NCBI RefSeq assembly: GCF_021869535.1
Contig: NW_026262659.1
Span: 1,364,001 to 1,428,000, forward strand
Direction of reading: 5' to 3'
From: Mytilus californianus
Taxonomy: Eukaryota; Mollusca; Bivalvia; Mytilida; Mytilidae
Length of the DNA stretch: 64,000 nt
Shown: positions 33,269-48,200 of the stretch, in pieces
How the letters are laid out: the number at the start of each line of letters is the position of its first letter
Numbering within the stretch: position 1 is the first letter of the stretch
Made by a program: the position numbers and the translations under genes
Notes under the pieces: generated by a model
What the model was told of the DNA's origin: nothing
Database searches by the model: none
What the model saw: only the letters and a program-made list of their open reading frames with translations

Positions 33269-36200
33269 CTGTTATTGAAAGAAATTATCTGAGAATACTT
33301 TGTGTGTCATAAAAGATGTAGTTAAATGCTTGAATACTAAAGGTAACCAGTTTCGTAGATTGACTCTCTTTACTGTGCTATCAAATTCTCAAAATGTGTT
33401 AAAAACCTTATGATGCATGCATAGCAGGAGACACTTAAATAATGTTTTGAAACTTCGTACTTTATTTGGCATTTTTAGTTTGTTTTTTCGAGCGTCACTG
33501 GTGAAACTTTTGAAGGCGCAACTCGTGTCTGGTGTTCACATATACCAACATGGTATCTTTTCGGAATTTTTGTTATACTGTCGACGAACTAGGTATTGCT
33601 CCATCTGGTATTTATACAATCAAATAAGGTTTTTTTGTCCAAAAGATAAAAAATTAAAAACAAGAAATGAATTAAAAGGGATACAAGGTCGCGAGACTTA
33701 ATAAAAGGGCATTTTTATTGTATTACTGAAGCAAATTATCCGCATTGCGCAAAACCTAATTACATAATTTTGCATCTATAAATATTTATAATTGAGATAT
33801 CACGGTTGTCTTATAATAAGTTGCAACACATTTTTTGGGATTGACTTTGCAAAGATTGGTGCGATGGGAACATGATAGTGTCATTTTGTTTTGATTTATA
33901 CGAATTTTTACTTCATTATTGAAGTTAGAAAACAAAAATCGTGACAGGGACTGAATATACTGAATATTTCGTCATAACTGTTAATCATTCAATCGCCTTA
34001 GCTTTGACTCAAATTCAAAAGTTATTTATGTATAACCTTTGTCTTTGATCTTGAGTACATTTATTAGATTTTGCTAGAAATTTAAGTAAAGATAGGTATC
34101 TATGAAATTGGAAAAATGTTTATAAAAATTATTACTATAATTTTGTAACAAGGTCTAATTTCAGCAGTAAAGGTCATATGAAAAATGCTTAGCAACGACC
34201 CTTATTTTGTTTAAAAATATATAGCAACGCCGATATGAACTATTATATTGACTCTTAATTGAAAGTCAGGGGCTAATGACGTCATTAGAATCTTTTAATG
34301 CAGTCATGCTCATATAGTTGAAAATTAACTAACAACTACTACTGTTGATTCTTGCGGATAAAAATCTACCCTCGCCAGTCTTTAGAAGCCATTCTCATAT
34401 AGTCATTATTCCAATTTTATAAATTGTAGCTAATTTTTTAAAACTATAATAAATGAATAAATGGTTGAATGGTGAATTGTAAAAATTATCAGCAGTCCAC
34501 AGTCGACTCCAGATATGAGATATTGTTCTTTACTGACGATTTTACCTACACGTGTGATTCATCAGAAAATAAATTAAATATAGAGAACAATTTTTTGCAT
34601 GCAAATACCAGCAAAAAATCTTAAAATGCGCATATATGTCAGTCAGTTCTCCTCAAGAATGCATTTCTCATAAATAACGACTTACCTCACCTGACGGACT
34701 TTTAAAAAAGCAACACTATATTATTATTTTTTATTCTCATTTTCAAATATGCAATTTATGTAAAATAAATGTATAAACATAAATTTCATTTATTGCTTCA
34801 TTATCTAAAAAGTTTGCTCTTCGAAAGGCAAATTGATTACGTTATGCTTAATGTTTAAATCTTGCGGTAAGCACTGAAACTCTGGTTTGCCCAATGTCAA
34901 TGGATGTGTCACCGTCGAAGGCAATGACTGCCTGTAACCAACGCCTAAATGATTGACAAAAAAGTCAACCAGTTCTGCTAGGCATATTTTTAATTCTTGT
35001 ATCATCTGCTTTGATCTCTGTCCCACCCATTACAGTTTGTTTTGGCAATTGTGCCGTTTAAATTTTAGGGTTTAAAATGTTTTTGTTTGGCTGTCGATTT
35101 TTTTTGGCATTTCAGTATATGGAAACATTCATTGCGTGATTTGTCTTCCATGGCTTTCGACGACTTGATTAGCAGAAATTTCGGCCGTAAACCTGTCTCG
35201 CAAATGATGATGCATAATTAAATTCTGTTGACGTGGCGTTGTCATAACCTTGATCTGGTCATTGGTGGTCTTCAATAAATCCCGTCTGTCTGTACCATTG
35301 TTATAAGGACAGTAAGAGGAGTTTGTTATGTGAAATTGTCTAGCAACAGCATAATCACGTATTATTGCCTGCAATATTCTTAAGGTCTAATTAAGATTTT
35401 GATTGCTCAGTATCGTCAATACGGCAATGCAACATTTTGTTACTGATTTTAAGTTTGGGTATGGCTTGAAAGAATTGTTTCACGAAGAAAAAACTTTGAA
35501 AAATCAAATATCGCTTTAAGATTGTTTTCTAAACAGAAAGATGATTAGATTGATTTATAATTAAGTTAAACAAGATTAGTTTGAAATTAGAAAAAAATCT
35601 TCGACATTGAATTGATTGTGATAAAGTTGACTAAATTGAAGATCGTCAATTGCGATCATAATGGCTTTAACTTAATCATAAATCTAATCAGGATTGCCAT
35701 TTCTTTTGTGAAATGAAATCGTAGTTTAAGGGCAAGAACTTTCCCTTTCCATTTATTTGTTACATCTTTTTTTTTTGTGGTTGTCGTTTGATGATGTGTA
35801 TCATATCGATTTTAATTCATTATTTTGTACATAAATCAGGCCGTAAGTTTTCTCGTTTGAATTGTTTTACATATGTCATTTCGGAGAATTTTATAGCTGA
35901 CTATGTGGTATGAGTTTTGTTCATTGTTTCAGGCCGTATGGTGATCTATTGTTGTTAATTTCTTTGTCATTAAGTCTCTTGTTTAGAGTTGTCTCATCGG
36001 CAATCAAACCACATCTTCTTATTCGTTTATTGAACAGAATTCTGCTAATGCTATAGTGTTTCCGTTACTTTTCTTCAGCTTAGCTTGTTACCACAATATT
36101 AGAAGTAAAATAAAATATAAAAACTAAAAGTATCAGACTCTAAAGGGATTGTTCGAAACAAACCAGAACATTCAGTTCTCTTGTAAATAGCTTCAGGATG

Positions 36201-39200
36201 ATTCACAACCATTTATTAGTGTACAATAAGCTCATCATTTCAGTCATTTTTGCCAACTGAAAACTCTTTTGTCAACCATTATTATTAAAATAGGAAGATG
36301 TGGTATAATTGCCAATGAGGCAACTCCCCACCAGAGATCAAATGACAAAGCAGTTAACAGCTATAAACTCACTAGGCTGGATAACTTATACTATTTTGTA
36401 CACAACCGTTTCATGCATTTTAATGTGTAGAATAGACATTTTTATAATGTCTTGGGAAATATGATATATCTTCAGTTGTAAGGACCAACACATAAATTTC
36501 CTGTACTATCACGTATACCCTCGCAAATAAAGAATGATCGTTCCCTTCCAACTCGTTGTTGTTTGTTTTTACAATATGGATAATTTTTTTCATTATTCTC
36601 TTATTCTTGGAAAAAAAACATTGTGTGTTCTCCAAGTTTCATTTTTTATCCAAAGTGTTTTTTCAACTAAAACAACCAAAAGAACACTACATTCTTTTTT
36701 ACAAGAAAATATTCAAAACATTTTATCTAAATGGAATACAACCATAAAAAATAATTTAGTTTAAACATGAATCAAGGATTGATTTCTTTTGCATTCTTAT
36801 GATAGATTTTGACATGAAATGATAAGCTTTCTGTACACTAATAAACGGTAGTGAATCATCCTGAAGCTAAAGGCATCACTAATTAATCAATAGGCCATTT
36901 ATGATATCGATATACTTTTTACAAACATCAGTTTGCTATCAAGCCCTTTTTAACGAAGGCAAATTATACATCATATACAAGCTCATGTATACAATATTTT
37001 TAAGGAGAACCAAACTTTATATAATTAAAAAAATCAGTATACTTACCATCAAATATATTTAAAGCTACTACCAATATACCTAAAAAAAATACTAACCACT
37101 ACATTATTTCAAAATATGATAAATAAGAGGCAACAGTAGCTTATCCATCTTGAAATCTCATAGATCCATTGTTTAGATACGAATCAAGGTAGAAAAAACA
37201 AACACTGAAGGAACGTCTCTCCTAAATGGAGCATAATTGGGTGTATCAACAGGGTTGGAGGTTGGTAAAATGCATCAACCATGATGCAAATCTTCCCTCA
37301 ATCAAATGTCACGATCAGGAACTTAACACAATCGGTTAATATATCAGACGTTTATAGATTAAAGATCACGAAAACACATCATACAGAGTGAGTTAAAGAA
37401 ATATTGTACTGGTAAACCAATTCATGTTGTTGACTGAAAATCTTAAGATTGAATCGAGTGTAAGTTATCGGGCCAAAAAAAATATAAGCTTGATATCTTT
37501 GATGAGTTATAAAAACCGAAAGCTTAAATCATGGAGTTCGTAATAGTTCCTAGTTTGAAGTCGTCAATATATGTCAATATCAATGACAAGATCAAGATAT
37601 GAAACAGAAACAGACAGAGATCATGAATGACAATGAGAAAATTATTTATTAAAACCAAATAAAGTAGACGTTATAAATCATAGGCAAACGTATGGTCTTC
37701 AACAATGATCAAAATCAATACCGCTAAGCAAATAAAAAAAAAAGACCCAACATTCCAAACATGTAACCGTCGGCCATTAGGGGTGACAATAAGTGTTCAT
37801 TGGAATACCGACTCTCTGTTGGAAAAACAATCTATTAAATAAAAAAAGTAAAAGTCCAATTTTTTTATGATAATGTCTTAGGTGGTTTTTCACACGTTTT
37901 TTGTTTGCTTTATGGAATGTCCCTTGATGAATTATTGATGTTACCTCCCTTTTTTAGATACTGACATCTACTATCTGCAAATCTGTAACATAAAAACAAG
38001 TGACATAGACTTAAGCAATTTACCTGCAATAACACAGCAAACCGCTATCACTGCAAAAAGTATTCGACCAAAACCCATCAGAGCTTTAAAGTGCTCATTA
38101 TCTGAAAGAATATTGAAAAATGCGTCTTAAGCACTTATATTGATTAATTTACACCAGGAATGCACAAACAAACAATTTGAAAGTTATATCTCCCTAAAAA
38201 ATCATTTAAGTGATACATTCCATAGACATTTATCATCATGTATGTATTGAAATGGTTATGCCCTCGAGCCAACTTACTATTTTACTCATTTAAATCAGGA
38301 TTCATTAAAAACTGTTTGCATACATTTTTTTTTTTGGTTCGATCTTAATTCCTTTCTTAATATTTGTTTAATCAACTTCATGATATCTAGAATGAGAGTT
38401 AGATTTTATTCCTTTTATAACTTAAAATATTTATCATTAAATGGTTAATGTTAGTAATCAAATGTTACTTTTGAATAACTGTTATATTCAAGTTGTAGTT
38501 GGGAACACTTCTTGTAATGAAATTATGTTACTTTGATACTGATAGTTGGTGTAATAATCAGTTTTTTTCTGTAGAACGTCATATTTTGAGGGACCATGCA
38601 TAAGTGACCCCTTTTCACATGATCAAAAAGTTTTACCAAAAGAAAATGGAAAACAAATTGCTTCATCTCAACGTGAAAGACCTGAAATCTGGTTAGCTTT
38701 GAAGCAATTTAGGCAACATAATTAACAATGTCAACAATGTCTGAATGTCATAGATTTTTACCCTGTTTTTTTTTTTTTAAAGTCTCCCTTCAGGATGCAT
38801 TCGCTTTCTCTCGCTGTTCTACAGAAGCTACACATAAGTTTTCATTTCTTACCACCAAAAAAAAAAAAAAAAACAAAAGAGAAAGAAATCAGAATGTCAA
38901 TATGTGTTTTCATTGAAAGCAAACTAACCAATTCTTACTATCAAATATATAAGCATAATACGTGTTCAACAATTATGAGAATATAAAGGAATTTTTCTTA
39001 ATGGTTATTTTTAATCTGGGAATAGCTTTCAGTATTGTATTCAAAACTTTAAATAGTATGCAGTTCTTGGTATAGAATGTGACAGCCTATTTAAAGCTTA
39101 GCGGGATAGAAAAAGGCATCAATAGTTATCAAATGTTCAAACTACATAAAGCCGATAACAAAATACAAATCAAGGATACGAATCCAGACAGGGAATCGTA

Positions 39201-42200
39201 TGCTCTATAAAATGTGCAAATCCATATGTAGTCTTCTTATCACTGTACATTCAAACTCATCAGTAAAAAACACAAATCGACAAACCCATGGCAAAAAACG
39301 GAAAACAGAAAACGACCAACAGTCTACAAAACACAACACGGAAATTGAAAACTAGAGATGAGCAATATGAATCCCACCATCTGGGCTAATCGCAGGTGCT
39401 CCAAAAAGGTACACTGACCCTGCACCACTATTTGTGCCCGTCGTGTTGATCATGTACGTACACATTTAGTGATAAGTCTCATTTGTTGATGCAAAAATAT
39501 TAGCATAAATTACAGATCAGATTACTATGGTGGTATCTTAAGATCTCAGACCGCGGATACATGCAAGCATTGCTATCTGTTTAGAAATTTTATATTTTTG
39601 CTGGAAAAATTAGAAATAAATCCTAAAACACTGCCGCAATAACAGGCACAAAATTGCAACATATGCGCAATCTTTTTTTTTTTAGGTTTCGTGGATATGG
39701 GTTCAAAACAGTAGGAGATATTGAATACACAAAACGTGTACCCTATTTCATAAATTTTGCCTAAAATGATTAAGTTCCTAAGTCTGAAAATTAGAAAAAA
39801 AACAACATCTCAATCACTTCCACAATAGCAGGTGCACAATATCAATATATGTGTAATTTTCTGTTTACTTTTCAGGGATATGAGTTGAAAACTTTAGGAG
39901 GAATTGATTACACAAATTATGTTTCTACTTTCTCTGCCAGTCCGCACTTTTATCCGACTGCCCGACATCACCATACTATAAGCCGGTTTTGAACTTCGTC
40001 GAACCAGGCCAAAAATTAGAACAGTTTTAAACTTTGAAACTTAAAGACATAAGAAAGTCAAGAAGTTGTTCTCGTCTTTCAAGGAAATATACGGACTATG
40101 TTCCGATGAAAAAAATATTCAAGGTTCATTATAATTCATTTAAAAGTTTTTATCTTATGATATTTGAAAGAATTCTGTTTTTCTTTATGATATGAGTATG
40201 CTGGAAAATGTAAAACTATTTGGACTTTGCTAATCCTATGATTATTTCATTGTACATTACATTACGTTTACTCACCTTGAAATGAAACAGCCATCTCAGT
40301 TTCATTTTCGTTTGTTCGTCTGAAATGTAAAAATTTGTTATTAGATTTGTATATATAAAGTGTCACTATTTCCTTTTTGGTAAATACCATGATTGTTTAT
40401 CGTGGACGGCTAGATATTCTTTAACATGTTTAAATACTAGTTGCTGTATTATGTAGGTCATGTATTATTTTCACTAACTTTCACATATTTTTACATGTGG
40501 TATTGTAAATTTCTGTTCTTAATAGCTAGGAATAAACAAACAATAATTTCTAAAATTGCTATGTCAACTTTAAAAGAGACACCAAGGTGCAAAACGGCAT
40601 TTAAAGATAAATACTAATCTTCCAAGATTAAAAGATAGTTAGTTACCTTCTATTAAGAGGTTGGCAATGATACTGTTCATGTACTAAAGTTGATAATGCA
40701 CATTCATAATCTGAAATCACAATACAAATGTTGATTTCATTTTACTAGTTTATCCAAAAGTGGCTACTTACAGGTTGTCCATCGAAAATTAAATTTTGAT
40801 GATAAGTCGAATTCGGTGATGCAGGTCATAAATTAAAGGCAACAGTAGTAGTTAAATGCTTGGTACATGTATGTACATATAAATGTAAAAGACCAAAGAC
40901 AAAGATTTAGAACTGAATTCATTTTCAATTAAAATCATCAGAAAAGATTGTATCAATTTTGGAGGCAGCTTCCTTATTCATATTAAAGACGATAGTGTTA
41001 TTCTCCGTTGAAATCCGTGCTCAAGGTCAACCATTCTTAGTCTGTAATACAGTACCATAGGATCTCCTGAATTGACAAACGGACATTATTGGACCTGCTT
41101 AAATCGTGCAATTGGAATGGCTAATCAATTTAATGAAAATATTGTTATTATGGTTGACCGAACACTGCTTTATTTATGACACAGAACAGCAAACTAATAG
41201 AAAACTAGATATATTTCATTTACGAAATGTTATTGAAAAACTCGAGTGATGACAAACAGTAGCACACTACTCGATCCAATTATTATAAGTGACTCAATGT
41301 CGAGTATATCTCATATGTTATCAATACCCGTTCATATGTAAGCAACTATGATGCACCAATCATTGTTTCGTGTGTCTGACAACTCGTACGCGTTCGTATA
41401 AAAGAGAAGCGTGGATATTTGAAAAAGTTGATACAGTACAGTTAAATTCTCTCAGAAATGGACGAAGATGCCTGGAATGCAATTCTTCCTGATAGTAAGA
41501 ATGTAGACGAACTATCTGGAATTTCTACTAAAAGGTGAAATAACAAACATACCGGACTCCAAGGAAAATTCAAAACGGAAATTCCATTATGAAATGGAAA
41601 AAGCCAAAGCTCAAACACATCAAACGAATGAAAAAACAACAAGGGAGCCTATATTTACAAGAACTGAAAGTCTGTATGAGGAAGTTGTGTAGTACACTTT
41701 GGCTGTCAGGAGAAGAAGACGATTTTGCAAATTATATTCAATATAAACAAGCTCCGGATTATCTATGCAATCTTGTTCCACTCTGTGTACAGATCACAAC
41801 TGTATATCCTTTGATCAATGGCAATGGTATTATTGTCCTTTTTTGTAGATTATCCCGTACTAAAGCATATGTTATACCATCAACCGTAAGACTATAGAAT
41901 AATACTGATTTTTCTCCTCGTTTTGTTTTGAAAAGCAGATTTATTCTCAAAATTTAGAACCTAATTAAAAAGGCTAGATACTATGAATAAAAGATGTACC
42001 AAATCACCATTTATATTGACCACGGAAACTACTCATTCAAGATGCTCCTATCCTTTTTGAATCATGATATGTTAAGATTCAATATAATTGGTGACCAATC
42101 TTGTCTTTGTGGGTGCAACATTGAGACTGTATACCGTTCATTTCCGACTGCTCTTTATAAACAGACCAGAAATAAATTTTGATGAACAGTCTTAGATGGC

Positions 42201-45200
42201 TTCCTGTTGACCTTACATTGAAAGTTAATTAGTTAACATTTAGTAATCCGAACCTCTCGTATAAACAAAACCTCCATATATTAAACATGTATTCAAATTT
42301 ATCAAAAGGTCCGAGATATATTCTTGTCATTTGATAATAAATGGTGTATTTGAGGTTCATTTATTGCATCATTATTACCCATTTTTCATATTAACACTAT
42401 TGTTTTATATTGTAATTCGGAGCGGACTTCATAATTATGGTTTACTTGTGTCCAATCTATTTTACTTTAGAGTAAATGAAATATGTTTCAACTATGAAGG
42501 TTAAAACAAAAGCAGAGATATCGAATGAACTCTAATAGAAGCGAGACACATACATAAAGATGATAAACATCGATACCTGCGATCTGCCTCATTTTTAGAC
42601 TTATACCTCAAATTTCACATCAGCGGTCATCTACGTACCAGATCTAGAATCTATGACAAACGAGACGATTTTAATTTCGAAATTATCAATTTCCCCCACC
42701 TTAGTAGCAATATAACGACTTCACCTGCATATGGGATATATATTTCCCAACTCATTCGGTATTCAATAGCTTGCAGCTGCTACTCAGACTTTATAAAACG
42801 TCACCAGTGTCTGAGCATAAAGTTGATGAACCAGGGTTATGTCAAAGAATGTCTCGTCCTTTTTCTAAAAAAAAGCTCATCGGAAGGTACTCAGACCTTG
42901 TTGATAGATATTCTGTATCAATTTCACAAATAATACACGATGGTTTTGAAGTATAAATAATTCTAGGTATTGACGTTGTTTATCATCTTAGTTACATGTT
43001 ATAGTGTTCTTTTGTGTGCTTTGTCTATATGCTTTTCTGTTTTTCTTTTTTGACATATTTGGGTTTTTTTTATAATAATTAAGATTATAACACAATGTTG
43101 ACTGCTGTACCCATTTTTGACATTTTTACCTATTATGTCTGTTTGTTTTGTTCACACATTATCAAATATATATAATGGAATTTTATGCGACTGTCATACA
43201 AGTGAGAGGACAAAATATTCGAAAAGAAAATCTAAAAGTGCAAGAAGTATTCCAATGTAAATGAAATCCGTACACTTCAATCATGCACGACCATAACGTA
43301 TCACAGAGTTTGTTACTGCAGGGAAATTAAAATTTGTCACAGCGAATGCTGATATTCTCAGGGTTGACATAGATGCTATTTTTCTTTTTGAGATGGTATG
43401 AATTGTGCTTCATTTCGTACAGAAACAAGTCGGCCAATAAGGCTGCACTATTAGTGTCAATTGGTCTAAAGACTGTTTGTTTCAATATCAATAAGCCAGA
43501 CCCAAACGCACAACACTGAGGATGTATGAATATTTGAATACTAGAGGAGCTTTTTAATCAGAGACCTGTTGAAGAACTGTAGATTTTGATAACGATTACA
43601 TGCTGATGGGCGTGTTCTTTAACAAACTAACGGTGGTTGTTATAAGTATTCTAAAGATGATACATATACGATTAGGTTTTTCGCGTCAATCGCAATCAAA
43701 TTAAATGTGTTTGCGTTAGTTTTTGATGAAAGCAACTATTATATATCAGAACCGGATTTTATTCGAATAATACCAGTAGTTTTTTAAGTCACCGTAATGA
43801 AAATGTTAAGAAACTAGTCTACCTTTGATAAAGGATTTTTATAAAAGTATCTTTGATCGTGTAGGAGAAGCCAAACGAAAACAACACTTTATAAATTCCA
43901 TGTGTGCTTTACTTGGTTACCTTCATCTGGAACGCTCAAAGTCGAATATTTGAAAGCCAAGCTTACACGGTTAATAGGCAGTTTTGCATTTGACAATTTA
44001 AAACATGATATGATTTTGAAATTTATCTTCATGAAGAAATATACCCTTAACAATTACATAACGTATTTTAATACTCCATTACTAATTTATTCAAAGGGGA
44101 ACAGGTTGGACGTGATTGCTGCATCAACTCAAAATAAATCGTGTACTACAGACAAACAAAACCAATAACCATTTCTAAGCCAAGCAATAAGAAAACAACA
44201 TCTGATAGAAATTTTTTTACCCATTTTTAGATATTTGGATGATATATTGGCTCTCAATAGTTAGGACTTCAGTATGTACACTAAAAAGATTTATCCTGCT
44301 GAACTGACTTTAAATAAAGCCAATAATAACAATGAATACTGCCCTTTCCTTGATATTGATATTATATCTTTAACGGGAAGCTTATTACCAACATTTACGA
44401 TGAAAGAGATGATTTTTCATTTCCTATTGTTAATTGTCCATTTTTAGATGGTGACGTACTCTTGTCACCATCTTATGGTGTTTATATATCTCAACTTGTT
44501 CGATTTGCTCGTGTATGTAACAACGGATTTGATTTTAACGAAATAAATCTCTGTTTTACTGAACAATTATTACACCAGGATTTTCGATATTACAATCTAG
44601 TAAAAAAATTCACTTAATTTTATCATCGGTACAAGGACATCATTCGTAAATATAAATCAACATGCAGACATCTTATACGTTCAGGTATTTCACATCCAAT
44701 CTTTTATGGTAATATTCTATACAGAGCACAAAATGTCGTCATTCGCCTTAAAATCTTACCAAACCTTTAGACTTATTCAGAAGGGATATAGTAATGATAC
44801 TGTTGTCAGCTCGTTGAAAATGGCATATTTTGGAATCAATATTGATTCACTAATAGGGTCTTTGCATCGGAAATTTACACATTTATTCTGAAAACAATCG
44901 CATGATACGGGTTATGTTCTTCTTATTTATTTTATGATGGAATGATACTAAACTCCTAACGCGAGGGATAGTGCTTGATTTTCAAATGATTCAGTTTAAT
45001 TGAGGTCTGGAACTTGCATGTATGTAATTTAATTTTAGTTTCTTGTGTACAATTTGGAGTTTAGTATGGCGTTCATTATCACTGAACTAGTATATATATT
45101 TGTTTAGGGGCCAGCTGAAGGACGCCTCCGGGTGCGGGAATTTCTCGCTGCATTGAAGACCTGTTGGTGACCTTCTGCTGTTGTCTGTTCTATGGTCGGG

Positions 45201-48200
45201 TTGTTGTCTCTTTGACACATTCCCCATTTCCATTCTCAATTTTATTAACTGCTAGTAGTCCTTTTTAATGTATTTATCATTGTCATTTTGTTTAGTTTCT
45301 TCTGTTACCTATTCTGACATCGGACTCGTACTACTTTTAAACTGAGTTTTACTGTGCGTATTGCTGTGTGTTTGTTAATTCTACATTGGCTAGAGCAATA
45401 GGGGAAGTGTTGAGATCTCACAAATGTGTTTAACCGCGCCACATGTTTTGTGCCTGTCCCAAGTCAGGAGCCTCTGGCCTTTGTTAATTTTGTATGTTTT
45501 TTTAAAATTTTAGTTCATTTATGTGTTTCAAAGGTTAGTGTGACGTTCATTTTTACTAGTACAAATTTTTTGTTTCGGGGCCAGCTGAAACCCGCCTCCG
45601 GGTGCGGGATGTTCTCGCTGTGTTGAAGACCCATTGGTTGCCTTGGGTTGTGTTATGCTGTTTGGTCGGGTTGTTGTCTCTTTGACACACTCCCCATTTC
45701 CATTCTCAATTTTACTTACCAGGAGATAAGGTAGTATTGGTTGGACATTGTTTAATGTAACAAGAACAGTCTTCTTCAGACGAAGTGCAGAAACACTGAT
45801 TCCGTGGATTAAAGACAAAGGCAAATCCTCTGGTGTAATCACATCTACAAGTAGCATCATTAATTGTTGATCTATTGTCATATACAATTTGTCCAATACC
45901 ATTACACTGTGATTTTGAAAATAAACAATCACTGTTTTGGTTTGACCAGAATCTGACTGGTTGATATCGCCCATCTGAACATCGAACATTTCTGAACGTC
46001 CCACTGATGACATATTTTAATCCTACAAAGAAAGATAAATGTACATGTTTTAGAAAATAAGAAAAATCTGCACAAAGTTTGTAGGAAAAAGAGGGGATTG
46101 ACATGCATTGATAATGCATATTGCCTTCAACACATGAAATATAAAGGGAATATATATCTGAATTCTGTAAACATAAAGACTGGTTCAAAAGCATGTTATT
46201 ACTTATGCAGATGTTTTACTTATCTAATTCTGTCATCATAAAACAATATGCATAACGAAACAAAACTAGGAACAATAAACCAAAGAAAATGATTAAAAAC
46301 CCTTATAATAATTAACCATTAGCTGAGTCCTCAAAAACTTTTTCAACCTTAGCATTTTTTATTAGCATATCCCACGCCAGGGTCATGCAATCCTATCATT
46401 CATCAAAATCACGACTTACATATATTACACAAACGTATTAAGAAGTCAAGTGAAGGTGAGGTACATATACCACGAACCGCTCAGATGTTCAAAAAAGAGA
46501 TATAATAAGATACACAACAGGAATTTCCTATTGTTAAAACATTACAGGTACTTGTAAAAAATCTGTGGTCAAATCTCGATTATCTGTTAAGAATATGAAT
46601 ACAAGATAGAAACGAAATTGTCTGCACTCAAAAAGGAACCAAAGCGGATGCGTTGACAAGGTTATCCTCATCTGTGATGCAGACTTTAACCGCCAAGCGA
46701 ATCCTGATCCGCTTACAATGTCACGATAGGGAATGTGACACAATGCCTTAATTTACAGATAAGACGACTTTTCTGGTATCTTAAGATATAAGTCCACAAA
46801 GAAATGAGTTTTGTGAGATGGGACACATATACTCACATCGCATAAGTCAAATATAAACTTGTATAGAGGTGCCAGAAGAAGAGCAGGATCTGCTTATCTT
46901 TTCTAGAGCTCATGAGATCAGCCTTAGTTTTTCGGTGGGGTTGGTGTTGCTCTGTCTTTAGTTTTCTGTGTAGTGTCTTCGTCGTTCGTTTTTCGATTTG
47001 GCTTTTCCGTTTTTCTCGACTTGTGAGTTTTGAATTTCCCATTGGTATCTTCCGCCCCCTTTTGTATAGTTTTGATTGTATTTGTTCTTTCTCAAAACCT
47101 TGCTTAGGTATATTTGTTAATGTTAACGCCATAAAAAGAGGAGAAAAAACTGAAACTGTCAAGTTGAATGCAGATCCTAGTTTGAAATCGTTTATTCGTG
47201 TCAATTACAAGAAACATCCTTTATTTGGTTGTGCTCTAAACTTCAAGTTCATTCATGATATATTATAGTCAAGCATTTACTGAATGTTGATTATTGACTG
47301 GTTGTTTGCCCAACTTCTAATGGAAAATATTCATGCATGTGTAAAAAGGTCCTGTTATAAGTACCGTCCTGGATTAAAGTCGGGAAGTTAGGCTGTGTAT
47401 ATTGGATAAGGACGGAAATTGCGCCTTGATACAGGTCACCTAATAACCCCTTACAGAGTTGTATCAATAGTTCTTTACATGCAGAGACATTAGAGCACTC
47501 TCCCTACACCAGGCATTAGATATAACGTCCCCTTTCTGACCGGATGTGGTTGCGTATTTATACATTTAGCAAAGCTAGACGAACACCCTACTTTGGCAGG
47601 GGTTTATATACAGGAAGACGATCAAAGTGACTATATTTCTATTCCCCAGTCACACTTGATTATTGAGTGACAAGGCATCATCATAATACCTGAATGTGAA
47701 ATTGAAGAACTTTGCAAGATGCTATTATTTGTATTTCAGAAGGTTTGCAGGAATTCAGCTTCATATGGATAAAACAAGTTGGCAAGAACGGTTGCACAAT
47801 TATCACCCATCAGAATATTGACTGTTTGTCGAAATATTATTTCAATAAAGTGGACAAGTATGTTCTCCATCAAAAGTAAAAACAATTAATGATATCGTTG
47901 TTGTTAAAATATAAGAGAACCTTAATCTTGATTTGTAAACAACTTTCTTATATTATTCATATGAAGGTACAAAGTAAAATAACAAATATACCGATCTCAA
48001 AAGGAAAATTCAAAACGGAAAGTCCCTTATCAAATGGCAAAATTAAAAGCTCAAGCACATCATACGAATGGAAAACAATTGTCATATTATTGACTTAGTA
48101 CTAGCAAAAATTGAAATCACAAAAATACTGAACTCCGAGGAAAATTCAAAACGGAAAGTCCATAATCAAATGGCAAAATTAAAAGCTCAAACGAATGGAA

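Larger units (their letters stand above)
33269..38023 (-). other. Intron 6 of the receptor gene
   Basis: GT at 38023-38022, AG at 33270-33269. It holds a 0.9-kb dispersed repeat (33490-34402), a Tc1-like transposase remnant (35129-35400) and mussel-type repeat tails (35755-36025, 36290-36375). The rest (34403-35128, 36376-38023) shows nothing recognisable. Confidence 0.7.
40711..45719 (-). other. Intron 3 of the receptor gene
   Basis: The largest intron (5 kb). It holds a candidate opposite-strand first exon with a TATA box (41397-41534), dispersed repeats (41535-41645), two Penelope-like fragments (42590-43210 and 44190-45250) and a repeat tail (45480-45714) that runs to within 5 bp of the splice donor. 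41646-42589 and 43211-44189 show no clear gene. Confidence 0.7.

Noticed and set aside
34805..35026. Minus-strand frame as the catalytic part of the Tc1-like transposase
   Set aside because: I could not find DDE-type residues or a Tc1 C-terminal signature in it.
45528..46013. 161-residue minus-strand frame overlapping exon 3 of the receptor gene
   Set aside because: It is the wrong frame of the Cys-rich exon; the other frame has the Cys pattern, matched splice sites and phase.
46912..47268. 118-residue plus-strand frame rich in Phe, Ser and Arg
   Set aside because: It lies across a dispersed repeat that recurs inversely near 39.3 kb, and its composition is that of T-rich DNA.
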